A DNA stretch of 64,000 bases from CAVUCE01 sp963739985 (GTDB lineage Bacteria; Bacteroidota; Ignavibacteria; Ignavibacteriales; Ignavibacteriaceae), in assembly GCA_963739985.1 (NCBI GenBank), contig CAVUCE010000005.1:372001-436000 (forward strand). The letters are read 5' to 3'. The notes under the pieces were generated by a model. That model was not told the origin of the DNA and ran no database searches. It was given only the letters and a program-made list of their open reading frames with translations. The position numbers and the translations under genes are program-made. Each line of letters opens with the position of its first letter. Within the stretch, counting starts at the first letter, position 1. Positions 34,194 to 44,557 of the stretch are shown here, piece by piece.

Positions 34194-37100
34194 TCAATTT
34201 TTTATACTTGCGTTATCCGGGAAAGACACCGTAAAAGTAGTTCCTTTGCCTTTTTCGCTTACCACTTTAACTGTTGCACCAATAAGATCGATATAATTTT
34301 TTACTAAAGCCAAACCTAAACCATTGCCTTCAAATTTTCGCGAATAACCTGTATCCTCTTGAGAAAAAGGTTTGAAGAGTTTTGGTATATATTCTTTTGA
34401 AATACCTATTCCTGTATCACTTATGTCTACGCTAACATTTTTGTACTCATTTTCATAAATTTTAATATTAACGCTACCTTCTATGGTATATTTTACTGCG
34501 TTATTAATTAAGTTTTGAAATATTTCAGAAACCAAATATTCATCAGCTAAGATAGTTGTATTATTTGTCTGAAAATCTAATTCAATTTTTAAATTTCTTT
34601 CTGTAGTCAAATAATCAAATTCATTTTTGAGACCGCTGATTACTTTCTTTAAATCTATGTCTGTTACAATAAATTCAATATTTCCTGTTTGAACCGCTGC
34701 CATATTTAAAATTAAATCAATTGTTCTTAATAATCTTTTACCTGCAGAGTTTATAGCTGAGAAAGCTGCTGCGTGATCATCTTTTAAAGTATCAACAAGC
34801 TCTTCTTTTAATAGTGAGTTAAAACTCATAATTACATTTAAAGGAGATCTTATTTCGTGCGACATTTGTGCGAGAAATTCTGATTTTAATCTGTCGGATT
34901 CTTCAGCTTTTTCTTTAGCCTTAATTAATTCTTGTTCAATTATTTTCTTTTGGGTTATATCTTCTTTTATAGCTAAATAATGAGTTACTTTGCCATCGGA
35001 ATTAATGATTGGGGAAATTGAAGCGGATTCCCAATAAAGTTCTCCGTTTTTCTTTTTGTTGTGAAACTCCCCGCGCCACATTTTTCCGTGTGTAATTAGT
35101 TCCCACATATCTGAATATTCATCGGCAGGTTTTTCGCCGGACTTTAAGATTCTCGGGTTTTCACCGGTTACTTCTTTAAAAGTATAACCGGTAAGCTCGG
35201 TAAATTTTGGATTAACATATTCAATATTTCCATCGATGTTTGTTATTATAATTGAATCGGGACTTTGTTCAACTACACGCGAAAGTTTTCTTAACTGCTC
35301 TTCGTATTCTTTTCTTTCTGAAATATCAATTACAATTCCTCTGAAACCAACCGGCTTTTCATTACGAATTACAGGACTGCTAAATACCATTATCGGAAAT
35401 TCTGTCCCGTCTTTTTTTAACCCTATATATTCATTGTTATCACTACTTTTACCGTAAAGACTATTTGCCAATTCTATCTTAGCTCGTTCTCTATCCTTAC
35501 TCCCGAGCAATTGATAAATTGTTTTGGTCTCTTTAAAGTCTTGATCCGAGTAACCAAATATTTGAATTCCGGCCTTATTTACAAAGGTAAAATTACCTTG
35601 TATATCTGCTTCAAAAATTGTTTGCGGTAAAAGATCCGTAAGCTCTTTATATTTTTTCCTGCTTTCGTATAAGTCCTTTTCTGATTGTTTACGTTGTGTA
35701 ATATCAAGTAAAGTTCCAACAATTGCCGCTTTCCCTTGATATAAAAGACGAGCACCGTGAACTTCCACATTAATTAAATTACTATTTTTTTTAACGCCTA
35801 AAAATTCATATTTGATAGAATCTAGATCTCCAACAAGCCTTTGCGAGATATAATTGTCCACCATTGATTGATCTTCTTTATATGTAAGATCATCGGGGCC
35901 TTTCTTATTGATTATTTCATCTTGCTCGTAGCCAAAAAACTCAGCAAACTTTGGATTAACATACTTAAACAAACCATCTTGTATTAAATAAATTCCGGTT
36001 AATGAAAATTCCGCAAGTTTTCTAAACTTATCTTCCGATTCCGATAAAGCAAGCTCGGATTCCTTACGAGTGGTTATATCTCTATTAACTCCTACTAGTG
36101 CAATTTGATTTCCATCCGCATCCATGAATGGAAAAACTATTGTTTCCGAAATACCCTTGGTTCCGTCTTTCATAATAAAGTTTATCTCACCGCTCCATTT
36201 TCCATGATCACGAATTCCCCTAATAATATCAACTGTAATCTTTCTTTGTTCTTCAGGCGTATTCAAAATTTCAACATTACTATTCAGAATTTCTTCTTTT
36301 TTATAACCATACAATTTTTCTGCGGCAGGATTCCAATTTAGTACAATTCCATCATGGTCGGTTAGTATTACGGCATCTAATAAATTTTCAAAGATGAATG
36401 CTTCCCTTTTTAACGCATATTCTGTTTTTTTCCGTTCAGTTATATTGCGATAAATACCTTGATACGCATCTCTTCCATTCCATTTTATTAAAGCGACGCT
36501 CACTTCAACATCAAGTATTCTTTTATCTTTTGTGTATGCTTTTAATTCGTATCGGGAGTATAATGGCTTTGTCTTTTGTAAATTCTTAAACCTTTGAATA
36601 ATCATCGGTCTATCTTCGGGAGCCACAATATTCAATAAATCGAAATCATCCCGCATAACAGATTCTTTGGAATAACCAAATAAATTTTCCCACGCTTTAT
36701 TCACCATTACAAGTCGATTATCCTGAAGAACATAAATTGCGTCTATTGATGACTCAACAAGTGAACGATAACCTTGTTCGCGTTCAATTAATACTTTTTC
36801 AATCTCCATCCTCTTTGTTATATCTATACTTATACCGATAATGTATTTTACTTTTCCGGAAGAATCTTTTAGAGGATATTTTACAGTATAAGCCCAAGCG
36901 GAATTACCGTTATTATCGATGAATTCTTCTTCGTCTTCAATTTGTTCGATTTTTTCTTCCAGAATAGCTTTGTCTTCATTATACATTCTTTCTGCTGTTT
37001 CCGGTGGGAAAATATCGAAACTTGTTTTTCCGTAAATTTGGTCTAGAGGTAATTTACATAGTTCTGCAAAGTTATAATTTGAAAGGATATATTTGCATTC

Positions 37101-37277
37101 TGTATCTTTTACATAAACGTAATTTGGACTTAATTTAATAACATTTTCAAAAAATTTTAATTTCTCATTAAGTTCTTTTTCTTTCGAATCGAATTCTGAT
37201 TTCAGTAATTTGTTTTCGTTTGTCAATAATTCAACTTTTCGAATTAATTGTTCTCTGTTTAGTTCTTCATAACTCAT
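34194..37277 (-). CDS. Multi-PAS sensor histidine kinase
   Basis: 1027 residues, cytoplasmic, no membrane segment. An N-terminal coiled coil is followed by about six PAS/PAC units (starts near residues 45, 165, 290, 410, 540, 665; each ends with a D-I-T/S-x-R-K/K-x-x-E linker). HisKA follows with EFLAQMSHEIRSPLNVIMSF, then HATPase with NLINNAVKYT, DTGIGISKEYI and GNGLGLALVKNYI. There is no receiver domain. It probably integrates several redox or small-ligand signals. The cognate response regulator is not adjacent. Confidence 0.93.
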   Translation of the reverse strand: MSYEELNREQLIRKVELLTNENKLLKSEFDSKEKELNEKLKFFENVIKLSPNYVYVKDTECKYILSNYNFAELCKLPLDQIYGKTSFDIFPPETAERMYNEDKAILEEKIEQIEDEEEFIDNNGNSAWAYTVKYPLKDSSGKVKYIIGISIDITKRMEIEKVLIEREQGYRSLVESSIDAIYVLQDNRLVMVNKAWENLFGYSKESVMRDDFDLLNIVAPEDRPMIIQRFKNLQKTKPLYSRYELKAYTKDKRILDVEVSVALIKWNGRDAYQGIYRNITERKKTEYALKREAFIFENLLDAVILTDHDGIVLNWNPAAEKLYGYKKEEILNSNVEILNTPEEQRKITVDIIRGIRDHGKWSGEINFIMKDGTKGISETIVFPFMDADGNQIALVGVNRDITTRKESELALSESEDKFRKLAEFSLTGIYLIQDGLFKYVNPKFAEFFGYEQDEIINKKGPDDLTYKEDQSMVDNYISQRLVGDLDSIKYEFLGVKKNSNLINVEVHGARLLYQGKAAIVGTLLDITQRKQSEKDLYESRKKYKELTDLLPQTIFEADIQGNFTFVNKAGIQIFGYSDQDFKETKTIYQLLGSKDRERAKIELANSLYGKSSDNNEYIGLKKDGTEFPIMVFSSPVIRNEKPVGFRGIVIDISERKEYEEQLRKLSRVVEQSPDSIIITNIDGNIEYVNPKFTELTGYTFKEVTGENPRILKSGEKPADEYSDMWELITHGKMWRGEFHNKKKNGELYWESASISPIINSDGKVTHYLAIKEDITQKKIIEQELIKAKEKAEESDRLKSEFLAQMSHEIRSPLNVIMSFNSLLKEELVDTLKDDHAAAFSAINSAGKRLLRTIDLILNMAAVQTGNIEFIVTDIDLKKVISGLKNEFDYLTTERNLKIELDFQTNNTTILADEYLVSEIFQNLINNAVKYTIEGSVNIKIYENEYKNVSVDISDTGIGISKEYIPKLFKPFSQEDTGYSRKFEGNGLGLALVKNYIDLIGATVKVVSEKGKGTTFTVSFPDNASIKN

Positions 37278-37451
37278 TCAAGTACTCTACAAAAAAATTT
37301 ATTTATAAATACGAACTGTTTGATATCAGGATTCCCACATATTAAGTATCAATATATAATTATTTCGGTGTTTATTATTTAAAAATCGTTACTTTTAAAA
37401 ATATTTAACATAGATTAATATAAAACAAAATTAAAAACTTAGGGGAAAATA

Positions 37452-39518
37452 TTGGATTCCAAAATTAAAAATTTTTTTTATCCCTCCTCAATTGCTCTTA
37501 TTGGCGCCTCCAGCAAAGAAAAAAGCATTGGGTACGAACTCTTAAAATCAATAAAAAAATATAATTATACCGGGAATATATTTCCCGTAAATCCTAAATC
37601 ATCTACAATTTTAGGTTTTGATTGTTTTAATGATATTATCTCATTACCTAATCATCTCGATCTCGCTATAATTGTCGTTCCTAAAATATTTGTTGAAGAA
37701 ACCATAGATCAGCTTCTGGATAAGAAAGTGAAGTCAATAATTCTTGTTACCGCAGGATTTAAGGAAGTCGGTGGTGAAGGTATTGTATTAGAAAATAGAG
37801 TTAAGGAAAAAATACATAACGCCGGGGCCAGGTTAGTAGGTCCTAATTGTATGGGTGTTATTTCCACATTAGAAAATGTAAAACTCAATGCAACATTTGT
37901 TGCAGAGTTACCATTACCCGGCAGAACGGCATTTCTTTCTCAAAGCGGAGCAATAGGCGCAGCGGTTTTGAATTCCTTAAGAGAAACGGATATACGTTTT
38001 GGACATTTTATTAGTGTCGGCAACAAAGCTGATATTTCTGAAAACGATTTACTTGAGTTTTGGGAAAAAGATGAAAATATCGATACAATAACTTGTTACC
38101 TGGAAAGCTTTTCTGATGGCGAACAACTTATACAAAAGTTTATTGATTCCAAGATTACAAAACCGGTAATTATTCTAAAATCCGGAAAATCATCTGCAGG
38201 GATGAAAGCCGCCTCATCTCACACAGGTGCTTTAGGAAGTAGCGATAAAGTCGTTAACGCAATTATGAACCAGTTTGGAATTATTAGAGCGCAAACACTT
38301 AGTGAGCTTTTTAATACTGCAAAAGGGTTCGAAGATTTTTCGATTCCTCAAGGAAATAAAATTGCAATTGTAACAAACGCCGGCGGTCCCGCAATTCTTG
38401 CTGTTGATTCGTTAGAAAATGGAAATTTGTGTCTTGCTGAATTAAGCGATGCCACAAAAATGAGACTTAAGGCCATTGTTCATCCTGAAGGTAGCATCAA
38501 TAACCCAGTCGATTTGCTTCCGGGGGGAACTGCACAACAGTATAAAATTGTGAATGAAATATTATTGTCCGATATAAATGTCGATGCCGTAATTTCAATT
38601 TTTGTAGAACCCGTTATGGTTTCACCGCTTCCGGTCATAGAAAGTATCAATGAAATTAAATCTTCGAAACCTATTTACCAGGTTGTGATGCCTCTCCCGG
38701 AATTTTGGGAAGAGTATCGAAAGAATTCGAAATTTAATAAGCCGTTATTTAGAAATCCTGAAGAACCTGCTAAAGTTATTTCGAATATTTTATTTTTTAA
38801 TAAAAAGCAAAATCACAAGGAATATTTATACTTAAACAAACAGAAAAAACACTTTGAATTTGAAAATGGCTTTTTGTCTTCTGAAGATATTAGAAAGATA
38901 TTTGCAAAATATGATTTACCGATAATTGAAGAAATAATATCTTCCCCGGAAGAAGCTGGAAATATTTTGTCAAAGATAAAATTTCCTGTTGTTGTTAAAG
39001 GTATTTCAAAAACAGTAGTCCATAAATCTGAATTAAATGCTGTAAAGTTAAATATCAATTCTCCGGAACAATTCATAAAGGCTGTTAATGAAATTGAAGA
39101 ATCATTTAAACAAAACAGTTTTATTTTGGAAAATATTTTAATTCAACCTTTTATAAAAACTAAATTTGAATTGTTAATTGGCGGTTTTAGAGATTCCGCG
39201 TTTGGTCCGATTATAATGTTTGGATCGGGCGGGAAATATGTGGAAGTTTTTAATGACACTGCTTTAAAATCAGCTTATTTAAACGATGACGACATTGATG
39301 AGATTATAAACTCAACCAAAATAGGAAAAATACTTCACGGTGTGCGCGGAGAAAATTCGATTGATTTTACGAAGTTAAAAAGTATACTAAAAAATTGTGC
39401 GCAAATGATGATTGATATTCCATCGATAAAAGAATTCGATATAAATCCGTTAATTGTTTCCGCAGACGATTCACTGCATGCGGTTGATATTAGAATTAAA
39501 AATGAATGGGGCAAATAA
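37452..39518 (+). CDS. ADP-forming acyl-CoA synthetase (acetate-CoA ligase, fused alpha-beta)
   Basis: 688 residues. Domain order: CoA-binding Rossmann (IALIGASSKEKSIGYELL, ~10-130), succinyl-CoA-synthetase-like flavodoxin domains (FLSQSGAIGAAVL; catalytic His in SSHTGALGSSD), then an ATP-grasp domain (~460-688; KFPVVVKGISKTVVHKSE; IIMFGSGGKYVEVFND). It makes ATP from acetyl-CoA, ADP and phosphate, releasing acetate, a step that would complete energy-conserving fermentation from the PFOR in this window. The start is TTG, preceded by AGGGG. Confidence 0.92.
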   Translation: MDSKIKNFFYPSSIALIGASSKEKSIGYELLKSIKKYNYTGNIFPVNPKSSTILGFDCFNDIISLPNHLDLAIIVVPKIFVEETIDQLLDKKVKSIILVTAGFKEVGGEGIVLENRVKEKIHNAGARLVGPNCMGVISTLENVKLNATFVAELPLPGRTAFLSQSGAIGAAVLNSLRETDIRFGHFISVGNKADISENDLLEFWEKDENIDTITCYLESFSDGEQLIQKFIDSKITKPVIILKSGKSSAGMKAASSHTGALGSSDKVVNAIMNQFGIIRAQTLSELFNTAKGFEDFSIPQGNKIAIVTNAGGPAILAVDSLENGNLCLAELSDATKMRLKAIVHPEGSINNPVDLLPGGTAQQYKIVNEILLSDINVDAVISIFVEPVMVSPLPVIESINEIKSSKPIYQVVMPLPEFWEEYRKNSKFNKPLFRNPEEPAKVISNILFFNKKQNHKEYLYLNKQKKHFEFENGFLSSEDIRKIFAKYDLPIIEEIISSPEEAGNILSKIKFPVVVKGISKTVVHKSELNAVKLNINSPEQFIKAVNEIEESFKQNSFILENILIQPFIKTKFELLIGGFRDSAFGPIIMFGSGGKYVEVFNDTALKSAYLNDDDIDEIINSTKIGKILHGVRGENSIDFTKLKSILKNCAQMMIDIPSIKEFDINPLIVSADDSLHAVDIRIKNEWGK

Positions 39519-39526
39519 GAATTGTT

Positions 39527-39563
39527 ATTTCCACTCTGCCCAATATTTGAGCAGAGTAGAAAT
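39527..39563. terminator. Bidirectional hairpin between convergent genes
   Basis: ATTTC-C-ACTCTGC pairs with GCAGAGT-A-GAAAT: 12 pairs with one mismatch around an 11-base loop. No long T-run on either side. Placed exactly between the synthetase and the T9SS gene. Confidence 0.55.
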
Positions 39564-39571
39564 GCCTTAAA

Positions 39572-42235
39572 TTATTTTAACAAAATCATTTTTTTAATCG
39601 CTGTGTATTTATTTCCTGATTTTAATTGATAGAAATATATACCGCTTGCAACGCCAGTTGCATTAAAATTGACTAAATGATAACCCGCCTCTTGTTGTTC
39701 ATTCAATAATGTTTTAACCTTTTTACCGAGGGAATTATAAATTATCAATTGTACGTTTGCTGCTTCGGGCAGACTATATTTAATTGTTGTGCTCGGATTA
39801 AAAGGATTCGGGTAATTCTGATATACATGATAAGCAGAAGGCGTAACATTAACCTCAACTTTATTTGAATAAGATATACTTCCGTCGAGATCGACTAACT
39901 TTAATCTGTATGAAAATTTGTTTGAATTTGTAGGATTATGATCTATAAACTTATAAGAACTAGGTGATGTAGTGTTCCCACCTCCTTTCACAAATCCTAT
40001 TTTATTATATTCAGGTTGTTTGCTATTAGCATCTGCTCTTTCAATTTCAAAACCGCTGCTATTTTTTTCCGTAGCTGTTTTCCAGTTTAACAACACTTTG
40101 TCCTGCTGCACCTTGGCTTCAAAAGACACTAATTCCACCGGAACAACTGTATTTCCCGCTTCATTTGAGAGCTCGCTTCTGTTCCCATGAACATCTACAG
40201 CTAGTACTTTATAGAAATTGTCAACTGCTGAATTAGAGTAAAAATCATACACAGTATCTTTCGTAAAATATTTTTCGGCAGTTGCGGAATCAAAATTTGC
40301 AGATGTTCCCTGGTAGACAACATATCTATATAAATCCGGTGTCGATTCTTCATTCCAACCTAAATGTGTTGTATGTGAATCGGAAGATAGATAAAGATTG
40401 GCCGGAGCGGCCGGAGGAACGTTATCGATTGAATAAGCGCTGTCAATATTTGAGTCCCAGTAGACATCAGGATTCTTAGTTACAGCTGATACAAAATATT
40501 TTATATATGGAGTTTTGTGGTTGACATTAGAATCCAATGGTGTTATATCGGTTTTCAAATAACCGTAAAGATTATGTGCTTTAACTTCACCAACATTCTC
40601 CCAGTAACTGCCGCTTACTTTTCTAACATTTCCATTACTTAAAACTGTTTTAAGTTTTGAGGAATTCTTCTTAGAAGATTGTGAATTACTGATAGCGCTG
40701 ATAGCCCGCCAGACAGTATATTTGTCTATTATATTGTTAAAACCGGATGTATCTAAAGGAGCAGCACGCCAATTAATTGCAAGCTTTCCGCCCTGGTCAT
40801 CAGGTACATCATTAACATTTTTAATTTTAGGTCCATATGCCATTGAGCCGTATCGATTGATTGCTCGCGCGCATATAATACCTCCTAAACTATAAGTAAT
40901 AATCACACCGCCACCAGAATCACTAACAGGAAGGTTCGTACTTGAATAAGTTTTTGCGGTTGCAGCTGTTTCCCATAATATATTTCCCACAGAGTCGAGT
41001 TCCGTTGCATAGATATTGCCGAGGGAATGAATTTCATCAAAAAATGTAACAATTACATTTCCTTTAGAGGCATTAATTAAAGCGGCATTAGTTTGATAAT
41101 TATCGCTCACATGGATTCCAACGCCTTGAGATGGGTAAGTAAGATTCCCTGCGGAGTTTAAATGCTGCATATATAAATCAACCTGACTATTTCCTCTACG
41201 TCTATCTGTCCATGAAACATATGCACCGCCTTTTTTATCCGGAATCATTTTTATACTGCCTTGATCGTTTGCAGCCGTACATATCGGATTTCCATAAGTC
41301 CCCCATAGTTTGGTTCCATAATAATTAAGCTTTTCAGCATAAATATTACTATCTCCGCTGTTTCTAGTATCAATCCACGAAACTATTGCATCACTTGAAG
41401 AAGTTACAATAATTTTGGGATTTATTGTAAGAAAGCCGTTACCTGTATTGTCAATTATATTGGAGTTAAAATAATTACCATGCGCTTCAATATAATCAAA
41501 CTTTAGATTGTAATAGACAGATGAAGAATCTGGGGCATCTATTTCACTTGCAAGATATAACGCTCCATGTGTATTTGTAGCTGCATCAAACTCAATGGCT
41601 CTTTTGCTTTTTTCAATTTTAAAACTCGAACTTTGAGATGAATAAAGTTTTTGATTGAATTTATTGACGTGATTTATAGAAAGATAATACGAAGTATTAT
41701 AATCCTTTTGATATTTAAAATTCATAATAATCCAGAAACCACCTTGATTATCTGATAGTGCTTTATACTTTCGGTTTGCATACAAACTTAAAGATAGTGT
41801 ATCATAGCGATCTCCATATGTATATAAATTATATATATAACTATAAGTTCCATCTGCATAATAATGTCTCATTCTTAATTCATTATTACCTGTACTATTT
41901 ACATACGTTGTCCAAATAGCAAATACTCCCCCTTCTAAATCAGGAACGAGTTTTGTTGATCTCACATTATTATCCGAACTGCTAACAATAAATATTTTTT
42001 GATTATCGTTAATACCGGCAGCATTTAAATGTTTCAAATTCAAAATGCCTTCAAAACTGTATGAAATAAAAACGCCTCCTTTTCCGTCGCTAGCAGCTGA
42101 AGAATAATACCCGGAGAAAGTTGAAACTTTATTTTGTTTTAAAGTATCCTTAGTCCATTGACCAAAAGACAGAGATGAACCACAAACAAAATATAAAATC
42201 ATTAAAAAAATAAATGTATTAAACGAACGTTTCAT
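39572..42235 (-). CDS. Secreted protein with type IX secretion sorting domain
   Basis: 887 residues with a signal peptide (FIFLMILYFVCGSSLSFGQ). The body has recurring D-x-x-G-G-(V/A)-(F/Y)-(I/V)-S-W/T-type strands, as in beta-propeller-like repeats (SSAASDGKGGVFISYSF; MIPDKKGGAYVSWTD). A fibronectin-III-like domain follows (PPAAPANLYLSSDSHTTHLG). The C-terminal ~80 residues are a T9SS sorting domain (YQNYPNPFNPSTTIKYSLPE, ending GNKYTAIKKMILLK). It is presumably exported to the cell surface and may be cleaved by the T9SS sortase. Role unknown. Confidence 0.92.
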   Translation of the reverse strand: MKRSFNTFIFLMILYFVCGSSLSFGQWTKDTLKQNKVSTFSGYYSSAASDGKGGVFISYSFEGILNLKHLNAAGINDNQKIFIVSSSDNNVRSTKLVPDLEGGVFAIWTTYVNSTGNNELRMRHYYADGTYSYIYNLYTYGDRYDTLSLSLYANRKYKALSDNQGGFWIIMNFKYQKDYNTSYYLSINHVNKFNQKLYSSQSSSFKIEKSKRAIEFDAATNTHGALYLASEIDAPDSSSVYYNLKFDYIEAHGNYFNSNIIDNTGNGFLTINPKIIVTSSSDAIVSWIDTRNSGDSNIYAEKLNYYGTKLWGTYGNPICTAANDQGSIKMIPDKKGGAYVSWTDRRRGNSQVDLYMQHLNSAGNLTYPSQGVGIHVSDNYQTNAALINASKGNVIVTFFDEIHSLGNIYATELDSVGNILWETAATAKTYSSTNLPVSDSGGGVIITYSLGGIICARAINRYGSMAYGPKIKNVNDVPDDQGGKLAINWRAAPLDTSGFNNIIDKYTVWRAISAISNSQSSKKNSSKLKTVLSNGNVRKVSGSYWENVGEVKAHNLYGYLKTDITPLDSNVNHKTPYIKYFVSAVTKNPDVYWDSNIDSAYSIDNVPPAAPANLYLSSDSHTTHLGWNEESTPDLYRYVVYQGTSANFDSATAEKYFTKDTVYDFYSNSAVDNFYKVLAVDVHGNRSELSNEAGNTVVPVELVSFEAKVQQDKVLLNWKTATEKNSSGFEIERADANSKQPEYNKIGFVKGGGNTTSPSSYKFIDHNPTNSNKFSYRLKLVDLDGSISYSNKVEVNVTPSAYHVYQNYPNPFNPSTTIKYSLPEAANVQLIIYNSLGKKVKTLLNEQQEAGYHLVNFNATGVASGIYFYQLKSGNKYTAIKKMILLK

Positions 42236-42290
42236 ATTGCCTCCTTTTATTTATAAATGTATAAATATTAGATCTGCTTATAGGAATGTT

Positions 42291-43013
42291 TTATAGTCTA
42301 AATTTCTTTTTCCGGTTTAAATTATTAATGTGATTTTCTAATAGAAGTTTTGTTAAGTGATTAATTAAATAACGAGTTCGTAGTGGTTGATAGTAATAAT
42401 GTTTTTGTATTTCCTGATGAGATGATTGATTGGTATGATTGTATTGATTTACTATGCTTTGCTTATTCTTCTTTCCCGGAGATCTGTCTCTGACCAAAAC
42501 CAAAGTTATACTTTCCACTTGAAGAGTTCTCTTGAGAAAACCAATATTCATAATATATTCGCTATTATTAGCTATTAAATCATACCCAGCAATTGCATTC
42601 ATACAATCATAATCAAACAAATAGGTTTTTCTACAATGTGAAATAAATGAAGTAAAAGGTGTTAATAAAAAAGACTGATACTCCGGATTAACATTTATCG
42701 AACTGAAATAATTATTATAATCCGTTCTTTCAAATTTTTCATTTTGGTTCAAGGTTTTGTCTGCCGGAATTATTCGTTTAGAATAGTTGCACAATAAACA
42801 ATGTTTAACTTTTTCTTCATGATCTCTGTTCGTATCTTTCGAATCCGCATCATCAACCGATACAACTATTGAAGAATCATCCTGAATATTAAATGTTTGT
42901 GCTTGAAGAGAGCATATTGAAGATGATAATAGGATAATAAGAATTAATAAATTTATCTTGTCAGAAGAGCTCAAATAAGTGTGAATACCATACATTTGTA
43001 AAAGGATTCTCAT
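42291..43013 (-). CDS. Hypothetical secreted protein
   Basis: 240 residues, not recognised. The N-terminus has a hydrophobic stretch (INLLILIILLSSSICSLQAQ) that reads as a signal peptide with cleavage after SLQA, preceded by an unusually long leader; a later ATG (seventh codon) is possible. The mature part contains CLLCNYSKR and several other cysteines, aromatic-rich stretches and a basic tail (NNLNRKKKFRL). Composition is unlike its neighbours, so it may be a fast-evolving or laterally acquired gene. It lies 55 bp upstream of the T9SS gene. Confidence 0.5.
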   Translation of the reverse strand: MRILLQMYGIHTYLSSSDKINLLILIILLSSSICSLQAQTFNIQDDSSIVVSVDDADSKDTNRDHEEKVKHCLLCNYSKRIIPADKTLNQNEKFERTDYNNYFSSINVNPEYQSFLLTPFTSFISHCRKTYLFDYDCMNAIAGYDLIANNSEYIMNIGFLKRTLQVESITLVLVRDRSPGKKNKQSIVNQYNHTNQSSHQEIQKHYYYQPLRTRYLINHLTKLLLENHINNLNRKKKFRL

Positions 43014-43596
43014 CCAATAATTCCCTTTTTTGATTTAAAGAAAAAGTTGTAACCAAAAGAATTTCTAACCTGTTAAAAATTCTTTTGTACGTTTTATAAT
43101 TTTAAATTTTGGGATTTTTTTCTTATAAGCAGAATATAAAATTTGTAGAAAAAAGATTGCTCAATGAAGTGAACAATTAAAAATTATTAAAGATAACATC
43201 TTCATAGCATTTTGATTTTTGCCCGCATGCATTTCTTAAAATAATATTTTATAAACAAATGGCAATTTTAATTAGTTTATGGTAATAACTCCATAAAAAT
43301 GTCAGTGAATTATAACTTAAGAGCTTTAAAAATAAAGAGTTCCTATATTATTAATGAACTCTCAAAAGGAATTATCTTTTTATGTTTTAATTTTGAAGGT
43401 GATAAGTCGGAATTTAGGAATGAATCATCTTTAAATCTGAAATGATTAATAATCAATAACGCTAATTTGTACTCCGCCTGTTTATTCAACAGACGAAGCT
43501 GATGATATAATCTATTTTAGCGAATCATTTTCTTAATTTATTAATATGTGACGGCTTTATGGCATAAAAGTAAACTCCTCTGCTAAATCTGTTTGC
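43014..43596. other. Gene-free region with hairpins
   Basis: AT-rich DNA without a credible reading frame. A perfect 11-bp inverted repeat (CAAAAGAATTT at 43054-43064 with 43077-43087) lies 41 bp before the start of the preceding minus-strand gene. A weaker GAGTTC/GAACTC pair is at 43337-43361. Together with the remnant that follows, this looks like a decayed stretch. Confidence 0.5.
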
Positions 43597-43608
43597 ATCA
43601 AAGTTTAT

Positions 43609-43842
43609 TTTATATTTTCAAGCGTTTTTATCTTTTGTCCTAAAGAATTGTATATCGTGATAATAACAAAAGAAGATTTAGGAATTGAGTAAGAAATATC
43701 TGTATCCGGATAATTGTTCTTAAGTTCCGCTTTTTGGCTGATCTATAAGTGAATAGCTCTTGCCTTTTCCTTTAACAAAACCAACCTTTTCCCAACTATT
43801 AAAATTGTTCATTTCGGAGATAAAAAGAGAAGGTTATTTTCG
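43609..43842 (-). pseudogene. Remnant of a T9SS-targeted protein C-terminus
   Basis: On the minus strand one frame reads NNFNSWEKVGFVKGKGKSYS-LIDQPKSGT then a stop. Another frame continues NNYPDTDISYSIPKSSFVII-TIYNSLGQKIKTLENIK then a stop. These correspond to the region just before and within the type IX sorting domain of the intact protein at 39.6-42.2 kb (NYPNPFNPSTTIKYSLPEAA; IIYNSLGKKVKTLLNE), with deletions and a frame change. No upstream body remains. This is a dead gene fragment. Confidence 0.75.
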
Positions 43843-43871
43843 AAATATTAGTTTGGGAGAATTTCTAGATA

Positions 43872-44159
43872 TTACAAATCTCTTAACTTCTCCATCCTTC
43901 TGCCGCAGTTGGGGCAAGCACATAGCTGCCGGGGATAATTCTTACATTGAATTATTCTTATGTTACATAATTTACAATAATATAATTCGCCTATTACACT
44001 AATACCTTGCTGAGGAGTTTCATGCAATTGATTTTTGCTCAAATTTTTCGAAATTTTTAAACGTAACATTTGTATTGCAGAGTCTCCTTTTAAATTTCCG
44101 TTCATTGAAGGTAGATAATCGGAGATCGCATATTTTAATATATCAGATTCGGATATCAT
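43872..44159 (-). CDS. Small zinc-binding-type protein of the sigma-54 island
   Basis: 95 residues, not recognised by name. The C-terminal third has YYCKLCNIRIIQCKNYPRQL followed by CACPNCGRR, giving CxxC...C...CxCPxC, a likely zinc or metal site. The N-terminal ~60 residues are helical. It is the third gene behind the sigma-54 promoter, 40 bp after the preceding gene, and shares the strand, so a role with the NifX-like protein is inferred. Confidence 0.65.
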   Translation of the reverse strand: MISESDILKYAISDYLPSMNGNLKGDSAIQMLRLKISKNLSKNQLHETPQQGISVIGELYYCKLCNIRIIQCKNYPRQLCACPNCGRRMEKLRDL

Positions 44160-44199
44160 AATTTACTTTCAAAATATTATGCATTTGGTTTTATGAAAG

Positions 44200-44460
44200 T
44201 TAATCCTCCAACAACTCCAAATCTCTTATCCTATCTTTTACGGTTCTCAGCTTCGTCTCAAGAATACAAGCTTCTTTTCTAAGACTTTCCTTTTGAGTCT
44301 TTCTATTCTGAGGAGTTGCTGAAGGATAATCCATTGACCAGGGCATCATAAATTCAAAATCACGAAGCGGGTAGTACTTTGTACAATCTTCTTCCATGCT
44401 TAAAAAATTTACTCTTCTTATACCCTTGGCATCGGTAACTTGATTTGCAAAATTAGGCAT
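44200..44460 (-). CDS. Small coiled-coil protein of the sigma-54 island (DUF5320-like C-terminus)
   Basis: 86 residues. The C-terminal ~35 residues form a coiled coil (LRKEACILETKLRTVKDRIR) like the tail of DUF5320 proteins that accompany NifX/MTH1175-type genes. The usual glycine/methionine-rich N-terminus is replaced by a different sequence with FMMPWSMDYPSA. GGGGG lies four bases before the ATG. Second gene in the operon; function unknown. Confidence 0.65.
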   Translation of the reverse strand: MPNFANQVTDAKGIRRVNFLSMEEDCTKYYPLRDFEFMMPWSMDYPSATPQNRKTQKESLRKEACILETKLRTVKDRIRDLELLED

Positions 44461-44557
44461 CTTACCCCCGTTTTTTGGTTAAAAAATTATATTTGATCTT
44501 TACAGATAATTAACCAGAGTGGAAATGACGTGAAATAGAAATTCCAAATAATTGGTT

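Noticed and set aside
43760..44002. 80-codon plus-strand frame
   Set aside because: Overlaps the cysteine-motif gene and the T9SS remnant on the other strand and has no recognisable content.
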